Shown in pieces: positions 59,271-64,000 of a stretch of 64,000 nucleotides of DNA. The position numbers and the translations under genes are program-made. Below the pieces are notes generated by a model. That model worked only from the letters and a program-made list of their open reading frames with translations. It was not told the DNA's origin and searched no databases. The first letter of the stretch is position 1, and the number at the start of each line of letters is the position of its first letter. The stretch is from Deltaproteobacteria bacterium (GTDB lineage Bacteria > UBA10199 > JACPAL01 > JACOUP01), in assembly GCA_016177765.1 (NCBI GenBank), contig JACOUP010000008.1:900864-964863 (forward strand). The letters are read 5' to 3'.

Positions 59271-60290
59271 ATGATTATTTTAGGTATCGAAACCTCGTGT
59301 GACGAGACGGCGGCGGCCGTTGTTCATGGGAACGGTTCTTCCCTCAAAATTTTATCCAATATCATTGCCTCGCAACAGGAGGTTCACCAAAAATATGGGG
59401 GGATTGTTCCGGAACTGGCCAGCCGCCGGCATATGGAGGTGATCCTGCCGGTCATCCAGGAGGCGTTAGATCAGGCGAAGGTGACGCTCGCTGAGATTGA
59501 AGCGATTGCGGTGACGGTAATGCCCGGTCTGGTCGGTTCGCTCTTGGTTGGCTTGCAGGTGGCCAAGGGGATCGCTTTTGCCCAAGGAATCCCGTTCGTG
59601 GGGGTCAGCCATCTCGAGGGGCATCTTCAGGCGGCTCTTCTGGAGCACCCCAAAGTGACGTACCCTTATCTGGCCCTTCTTGTTTCCGGAGGGCATACCC
59701 TGATTTACCATGTTTCCCTGTTCAGCCGGTATGAACTGATAGGAGGGACGCGGGATGATGCCGCCGGTGAGGCGTTTGACAAGGTCGCCAAGATCTTAGG
59801 ACTCGGTTATCCAGGAGGACCTTTGATTGATAAACTGGCGAGAGACGGGAACCCGAAGGCGATCAAATTTCCTCAAGGGAAGATTTCCGGACATCCGTTT
59901 GACTTCAGTTTTAGCGGGTTGAAAACTGCGGTTTTAAATTATGTCCGGCAAAGCTGTAGGGGCGAGGTGACCTCGCCCCTACTTGAAAATATTTGTGCCT
60001 CGTTCCAGGAAACGGTAGTGGATGATCTGGTCAGAAAGACCGTTCTTGCCGCCGAGGAAAAGGGGGTCAAAACAATCGTTGTCTCGGGCGGGGTTGCCTG
60101 CAACAGTCGCCTGAGAGAGAAACTCCCACAGGCCTTTTTCCCTTCACCCCTGTTATGTACCGATAATGCCGCCATGATTGCGGCTGTCGGTTATCAGTAT
60201 TTGAAAAAAGGTCAAACCTCCCCCTGGAGTCTTAATGCCGTCGCGAATCAGGATGCGGGCAACCCTTCGATGAACTCAGGGTCCGCCTGA
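59271..60290 (+). CDS. tsaD: tRNA N6-threonylcarbamoyladenosine transferase
   Basis: 339 residues. Essential enzyme that finishes t6A in ANN-reading tRNAs. LGIETSCDETAAAVV at the start, the metal-binding HLEGHLQAALLEH and TLIYHVSLF, and GGVACNSRLREKLP near the end are diagnostic. Two additions are unusual: nine residues, RGEVTSPLL, from a family C palindrome at 59956 between NYVRQSC and ENICASFQ; and a C terminus NPSMNSGSA from repeat family B. The body is otherwise normal. Confidence 0.95.
   Translation: MIILGIETSCDETAAAVVHGNGSSLKILSNIIASQQEVHQKYGGIVPELASRRHMEVILPVIQEALDQAKVTLAEIEAIAVTVMPGLVGSLLVGLQVAKGIAFAQGIPFVGVSHLEGHLQAALLEHPKVTYPYLALLVSGGHTLIYHVSLFSRYELIGGTRDDAAGEAFDKVAKILGLGYPGGPLIDKLARDGNPKAIKFPQGKISGHPFDFSFSGLKTAVLNYVRQSCRGEVTSPLLENICASFQETVVDDLVRKTVLAAEEKGVKTIVVSGGVACNSRLREKLPQAFFPSPLLCTDNAAMIAAVGYQYLKKGQTSPWSLNAVANQDAGNPSMNSGSA
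59956..59982. repeat. Repeat family C palindrome inside tsaD
   Basis: GTAGGGGCGAGGT-g-ACCTCGCCCCTAC, a 27-base palindrome (nine codons), identical in its 13-base arms to 51406-51432. The insertion keeps frame. Bases 59954-59983 add about nine or ten residues. Confidence 0.85.
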
Positions 60291-60316
60291 GGCGGATGGT
60301 GAGCTTGTCGAACCAT
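60261..60316 (+). repeat. Composite family B repeat between tsaD and rsmA
   Basis: AACCCTTCGATGAACTCAGG, a GC stem (CCGCCtgaGGCGG) and ATGGTGAGCTTGTCGAACCA. It supplies the tsaD stop (TGA in GCCTGA) and an in-frame ATG upstream of rsmA. Confidence 0.75.
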
Positions 60317-60322
60317 GATAAG

Positions 60323-61108
60323 ATGCAAGCCAAGAAATATTTGGGCCAACATTTTCTGACCAACCCAAGCCTTGCCGCAAAAATTGTCCGTCTGGCCGAT
60401 GTTGGCTCCGGTGATTCGATACTGGAGATCGGAGCAGGCCGCGGCATCTTGACGGAGGCGTTGGCCAAAACGGGGGCCTCAGTAGTGGCGATTGAGAAGG
60501 ATAGAGAGTTGGTGCCGTCGCTTTGCGAGAGATTCGCCGGTTTTCAAAATGTGAAGATTGTTGAGGGGGATATTTTACAATTGTTAGGGAAAACAGGTGA
60601 GGCGAAACACCGGAAAAAAGTTATTGCAAACCTTCCCTATAATATCGCCACAGAGATTATCTTTCGCCTGTTTGATCACAAGAGGCTCTTTTCCGCATTA
60701 ACCTTGATGCTCCAGAAGGAGGTGGCGGAACGGATTGTCGCCCGACCGAACTGCAAAGATTACGGCCTTCTTTCAATCTTCAGCCAGATCCATGCCGATG
60801 TCAAAATAGTGCTGAAGGTTTCTCGAGCCGCTTTTTATCCCCGCCCCAAGGTGGAGTCGGCCGTTGTTCAGTTTAAAATCCTTCCTGATTTGAGGGTCCC
60901 GGTCAAAAATTTCCCCCTTTTCAGGGAGGTTGTTCGGGCCTCTTTTGCGAGCCGACGGAAGATGATCGCCAACAGCCTTAAGGGGCATTTATCGGGATTC
61001 TCTCCTGAGCAGATACAGAAAGGGCTTGAATCAGCAGGTATTTCTCCATTGGTGAGGGCCGAGGCCCTCACCCTGGAAAAATTTGTGGCATTGGCCAATA
61101 CTTTATAA
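60323..61108 (+). CDS. rsmA: 16S rRNA dimethyladenosine transferase
   Basis: 262 residues. Methylates the two conserved adenines near the 16S 3' end. AKKYLGQHFLTNPSLAAKIV, the SAM-binding ILEIGAGRGILTEAL and NLPYNIATEIIF (the NLPY catalytic motif) are all present. The ATG at 60323 (MQAKKYLGQ) fits the family; the ATG at 60296 is within the repeat and would add VSLSNHDK. Confidence 0.96.
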   Translation: MQAKKYLGQHFLTNPSLAAKIVRLADVGSGDSILEIGAGRGILTEALAKTGASVVAIEKDRELVPSLCERFAGFQNVKIVEGDILQLLGKTGEAKHRKKVIANLPYNIATEIIFRLFDHKRLFSALTLMLQKEVAERIVARPNCKDYGLLSIFSQIHADVKIVLKVSRAAFYPRPKVESAVVQFKILPDLRVPVKNFPLFREVVRASFASRRKMIANSLKGHLSGFSPEQIQKGLESAGISPLVRAEALTLEKFVALANTL

Positions 61109-61120
61109 TAAAGATACCCC

Positions 61121-61768
61121 ATGCCTCACGAACCTCGGTACATTGCGGTTGAAGGGCCGATCGGTGTTGGCAAATCAAGTCTTGCCCGGAAGCTGGCCGA
61201 GACCTTCAAGGCGCGCCTCATCCTGGAGGAGGCGTATGAGAACCCGTTCTTGCCGGAGTTCTACAAAGACCGGGCGCGGAACGCCCTGAAGACCCAGATC
61301 TATTTCCTGCTCTCCCGTTACCAGCAACAAAAAGAGTTGGCCCAGCAGGATCTCTTCAATCAGATTACCGTTTGCGATTATCTCTTTTCGAAGGACCGGA
61401 TCTTTGCCACGGTCAATCTCTCCCGTGACGAACAACTGCTCTATGAGAAGATCTACCGGCTTCTGGACGGTTCACTCCCAAGGCCGGACCTTGTCGTCTA
61501 TTTGCAGTCGGAGGTGGGGGTTCTGATCAAGAATATCAAAAAGAGGGCGATCCCCTTTGAAAAGTCGATTGACACCCCTTATCTGGAGGAGCTGGCGGAG
61601 GCATACAACCAGTACTTTTTTTCCTATACTGAAACACCGCTTCTTGTCGTGAACTGCACCAAAATCGATTTTGTCAAAAATGAAGTTGATTACCAGAACC
61701 TGGTCAAGGAGATCCTTTCCACGAAGCGGGGGCAGAAGAATTTTGTCGCCCTTGGCGGGAGCCGGTGA
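61121..61768 (+). CDS. Deoxynucleoside kinase family protein
   Basis: 215 residues. Phosphorylates deoxynucleosides (salvage). P-loop IAVEGPIGVGKSSLARKL, then FYKDRARNALKTQIYFLLSRYQ and the DRIFA motif near DYLFSKDRIFATVN fit the dNK/dGK family. In many deltaproteobacteria such a gene stands next to panB, as here. Substrate preference is not clear. Starts 12 bases after rsmA. Confidence 0.88.
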   Translation: MPHEPRYIAVEGPIGVGKSSLARKLAETFKARLILEEAYENPFLPEFYKDRARNALKTQIYFLLSRYQQQKELAQQDLFNQITVCDYLFSKDRIFATVNLSRDEQLLYEKIYRLLDGSLPRPDLVVYLQSEVGVLIKNIKKRAIPFEKSIDTPYLEELAEAYNQYFFSYTETPLLVVNCTKIDFVKNEVDYQNLVKEILSTKRGQKNFVALGGSR

Positions 61769-61795
61769 GGGGATCCTTCGACAATGGAGACACTT

Positions 61796-62638
61796 ATGTT
61801 ATCTGAGAAAGTCACTATTCCCAAACTGCGAAAGATGAAGGTGGAGCGGCGGAAGATCGCCATGCTGACCGCTTATGATGCCACCTTTGCCCAGATTCTT
61901 GATCAAGCAGGGGTTGATATTATTTTGGTGGGTGATTCCCTCGGACGGGTGGTTCAGGGGCATGACAATACGCTTCCGGTGACCTTTGAGCAGTCTCTGT
62001 ATCACACCCAATCTGTCGGCCGCGGGGTGAAACGGGCGATGATTGTGACCGACATGCCATTTATGAGTTATCAGGTTTCAGGGGAGCAGGCACTTTTGAA
62101 TTGCGGCCGAGTCTTGAAGGAAACGCTGGCGATTGCGGTGAAACTGGAAGGGGGGATGGAGATTGTGCCGACGGTCAAGGCCTTGACCGGTGTCGGGATT
62201 CCAGTCATGGGGCATATCGGTCTTCAGCCGCAGTCGATCCATGCCCTGGGTGGGTACAAGATGAAGGGAAAAAATCTTCCGGAGGCGAGAGAACTTTTGG
62301 AGACGGCCCGTGTCCTTGAAGAGGCCGGTTGTTTTAGCCTTGTTCTCGAGTGTGTGACGGCGGAGACGGCACAGGAGATCACCGAGTCGCTTCAAATCCC
62401 GACGATCGGGATCGCCGCCGGACCGCACTGTGACGGGCAGGTTCTGGTGATCCACGACATGCTCGGATTAATCCCAGATCTTCGCTTGAGGCACGTCAAG
62501 GTCTACGCCGATCTTCATCCGATCATTACGAATGCGGTTCAGGAATACATCCACGAAGTCCAGACAGGGTCGTTCCCATCAGAGGCCCAAACGACGCACC
62601 GCGAACCTCCTTTAAAGATTGCCCGTTCGAAGAGATGA
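61796..62638 (+). CDS. panB: 3-methyl-2-oxobutanoate hydroxymethyltransferase
   Basis: About 280 residues. First committed step of pantoate synthesis: 2-oxoisovalerate plus methylene-THF gives ketopantoate. TAYDATFAQILDQAGVDIIL, VGDSLGRVVQGHDNTLPVT, TDMPFMSYQVS and HIGLQPQSIHALGGYK are all diagnostic. An upstream ATG at 61784 is in frame. It overlaps the next gene by four bases, which links it to the archaeal-type CoA genes rather than to panC. Confidence 0.96.
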   Translation: MLSEKVTIPKLRKMKVERRKIAMLTAYDATFAQILDQAGVDIILVGDSLGRVVQGHDNTLPVTFEQSLYHTQSVGRGVKRAMIVTDMPFMSYQVSGEQALLNCGRVLKETLAIAVKLEGGMEIVPTVKALTGVGIPVMGHIGLQPQSIHALGGYKMKGKNLPEARELLETARVLEEAGCFSLVLECVTAETAQEITESLQIPTIGIAAGPHCDGQVLVIHDMLGLIPDLRLRHVKVYADLHPIITNAVQEYIHEVQTGSFPSEAQTTHREPPLKIARSKR

Positions 62639-63468
62639 TGAAGTCCAAACCACTGGCCTTTTCCCCTGGCAGTATCACCGCCTATTTTCAAATAACAAGA
62701 GACAAAGTAACGGGGCTTCCCCATTCCACCGGTTTATCCATTAATATTCGTGAAGGGGTGACCGCCTCGCTTAGGGAAGAAAAAACGAACAAAACCTTTC
62801 TCAACGGGAATCCGATAGAGATTCCGACCGTAACCACTGTCGTTCAACAACTTTCCCCTTCTCCGATTCATCTTTCTTTGGAAACTCCTCTGCCCCTCGG
62901 GGCCGGTTTTGGCCTCAGTGCCGCCTCTGCCCTGAGCAGTGCCCTTGCCGTCAACGCTTTTTTCGGGCTGAAAAGGACAGAAAAGGATCTTGAAACTGTC
63001 TCTTTCTTGGCCGAAGTGGAACACAAAACCGGTGTTGGGGATGTGGCGGCCCAGATAGAGGGGGGGGTTGTGTATCGTCACACAGAAGACCCGAAGCGGA
63101 TCAGTTTACCAGTGGAGGTTCCTGATTTTTATTGTTCGGTGTATGGGGCCATAGAGACAAGGGCTATTTTGCAATCCCCAGAGGCTCTTGCGAAGGTGAA
63201 TCAGGCAGGGCAAAAGGCGATCCTGTTGATGGAACAGAGGCTTCCCCAGATTTCCTGGTTCGATCTGTGTGAAGTATCATGGGGATTTTCGCAGGAGTCC
63301 GGTTTGTTGACACCGGAGGTGGCCAAGGCGGTCCGAAAAATTAGGGAGCAGGGGGGGGCCGGTTTCATGATTATGATCGGCAATTCCCTTGTCAGCACGA
63401 TCCCCGATGACAATGGGAAACAGGTCTGGAAAACGAACATTGACCAGCAAGGGGCTCGGCTGTTGTGA
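62635..63468 (+). CDS. Pantoate kinase, archaeal type (GHMP family)
   Basis: 277 residues. Phosphorylates pantoate to 4-phosphopantoate, the first of two archaeal steps that replace panC and pantothenate kinase. The start FSPGSITAYFQI and the ATP loop GAGFGLSAASALSSAL (residues 89-104) are those of the archaeal PoK branch of GHMP kinases; bacterial pantothenate kinases have unrelated folds. VGDVAAQIEGGVVYR and the C-terminal GGAGFMIMIGNSLVS are also in place. It overlaps panB by four bases and the PPS gene by four, so the three are made together. Confidence 0.85.
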   Translation: MMKSKPLAFSPGSITAYFQITRDKVTGLPHSTGLSINIREGVTASLREEKTNKTFLNGNPIEIPTVTTVVQQLSPSPIHLSLETPLPLGAGFGLSAASALSSALAVNAFFGLKRTEKDLETVSFLAEVEHKTGVGDVAAQIEGGVVYRHTEDPKRISLPVEVPDFYCSVYGAIETRAILQSPEALAKVNQAGQKAILLMEQRLPQISWFDLCEVSWGFSQESGLLTPEVAKAVRKIREQGGAGFMIMIGNSLVSTIPDDNGKQVWKTNIDQQGARLL

Positions 63469-64000
63469 AGATCCCCTCGTCCCATCCCCGGGCCCGTTCT
63501 CTCCGGCTTCGCGAAAAGATCGTTTCTGGAGTGCAACGGGGGATCACCTCTCGGGCCGGTTTGATCGCCCATGGCCGGGGGGAGGCGTTCGATTATCTCT
63601 TGGGTGAGAAGACCCATCCTTTCGCATGGCAAGCCATTCAAGCCTCTGCCATTTATCTGCTCACTGCCAGGTGTCCGGTCATTTCCGTCAATGGCAACGT
63701 TGCCGCGCTGATCGGTCCGGAGTTGGCCCGTTTTTCAAACCGCTGGAAAATCCCGCTTGAGGTGAATATTTTTCATTATGATCCTAAAAGAGAACACCTC
63801 CTCATCCGGTATCTCAAACAGTGTGGGGCCGCAAAAGTCCTTGGAAGTCACTGTGGGTCATACAAAATCCTAAAGGGGCTTGGTCATCCGCGCCGCAAAA
63901 TGAACCTTGAAGGGATTGCCAAGGCGGATGTCGTTTTTGTCCCGTTGGAAGATGGTGATCGTTGCCAAGCGCTTCGCAGAATCGGCAAAAAGGTGGTTAC
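63465..64000 (+). CDS. 4-phosphopantoate-beta-alanine ligase, archaeal type (partial)
   Basis: 178 residues visible; the gene runs off the window. Joins 4-phosphopantoate and beta-alanine to give 4'-phosphopantothenate (ATP to AMP). The archaeal PPS pattern is clear: SHPRARSLRLREKIVSGVQ, GLIAHGRGEAFDYLLGEKT, PVISVNGNVAAL, LEVNIFHYD and EGIAKADVVFVPLEDGDRC. It has no similarity to PanC. GTG start overlaps the PoK stop. The presence of PoK next to it makes the assignment firm. I expect the ending to contain the dimer interface, not seen here. Confidence 0.88.
   Translation, partial: MKIPSSHPRARSLRLREKIVSGVQRGITSRAGLIAHGRGEAFDYLLGEKTHPFAWQAIQASAIYLLTARCPVISVNGNVAALIGPELARFSNRWKIPLEVNIFHYDPKREHLLIRYLKQCGAAKVLGSHCGSYKILKGLGHPRRKMNLEGIAKADVVFVPLEDGDRCQALRRIGKKVV

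Noticed and set aside
61796-64000. Archaeal contamination as the cause of PoK/PPS
   Set aside because: The genes overlap panB and lie in the same direction as clearly bacterial rsmA, tsaD and nuo genes in continuous sequence.

Overview
The window reads as chromosomal DNA from a Gram-negative, deltaproteobacterium-like and probably uncultivated organism. The evidence is an outer-membrane vitamin B12 receptor with TonB, many lipoproteins including Asp-Ala-Gly / Asp-Gly-Gly rich ones of the kind seen in myxobacteria-like lineages, a PBP1B-type murein synthase, an rpsU-yqeY-dnaG-rpoD block, and a complex I operon without nuoEFG. No marker here fixes the lineage more precisely.

Region 1 to about 10.2 kb is an accessory integrative element. 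A P4-type tyrosine integrase lies just inside the left edge. The window starts in CTCCACCA, which looks like the last bases of ssrA (tmRNA). An 18-bp att-like core recurs at 8875 and again at 10201, so a main element (about 1-8892) is followed in tandem by a Fic segment (about 8893-10218). The cargo is a TIR-domain protein with a PLD-family nuclease, a small XRE regulator with matching 17-bp operators, a run of small envelope proteins and an Asp-Gly-rich surface protein, a DUF559-like nuclease, an AlpA-type regulator and a HigB/HigA-type toxin-antitoxin pair.

10.4-20.5 kb carries fumC, lipoproteins and a 2026-residue giant protein that I do not recognise. A PBP1B-like enzyme and a TPR lipoprotein follow.

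23.5-30.5 kb is a minus-strand operon under a cobalamin riboswitch. In order it encodes a beta-propeller lipoprotein, BtuB, a second beta-propeller lipoprotein, a Big2-type surface lipoprotein, a small integral membrane protein and TonB. It looks like a vitamin B12 capture system comparable with BtuB-BtuG of Bacteroides, in a different kind of bacterium.

30.5-44 kb holds rpsU-yqeY-dnaG-rpoD, a CAU tRNA, a zinc-ribbon protein, an RNase H-like protein, RNase P RNA, a thiolase-FadN beta-oxidation pair and several smaller genes. 44.1-59.1 kb is the complex I locus nuoABCDHIJK, then a 4.5-kb surface-protein interruption, then nuoLMN and a second nuoA.

59.2-64 kb runs tsaD, rsmA, a deoxynucleoside kinase, panB, an archaeal-type pantoate kinase and an archaeal-type phosphopantothenate synthetase cut by the window end. 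This implies the archaeal order of CoA synthesis (pantoate to 4-phosphopantoate to 4'-phosphopantothenate) in a bacterium.

At least three short palindromic repeat families run through the core genome and are absent from the island. One is a 15-bp unit, consensus AAGGGTGRTTCACCC, found only inside genes and always compatible with the reading frame. The second supplies start or stop codons to neighbouring genes. The third is a 27-bp palindrome placed in frame in tsaD and at the stop codon of a TPR gene.
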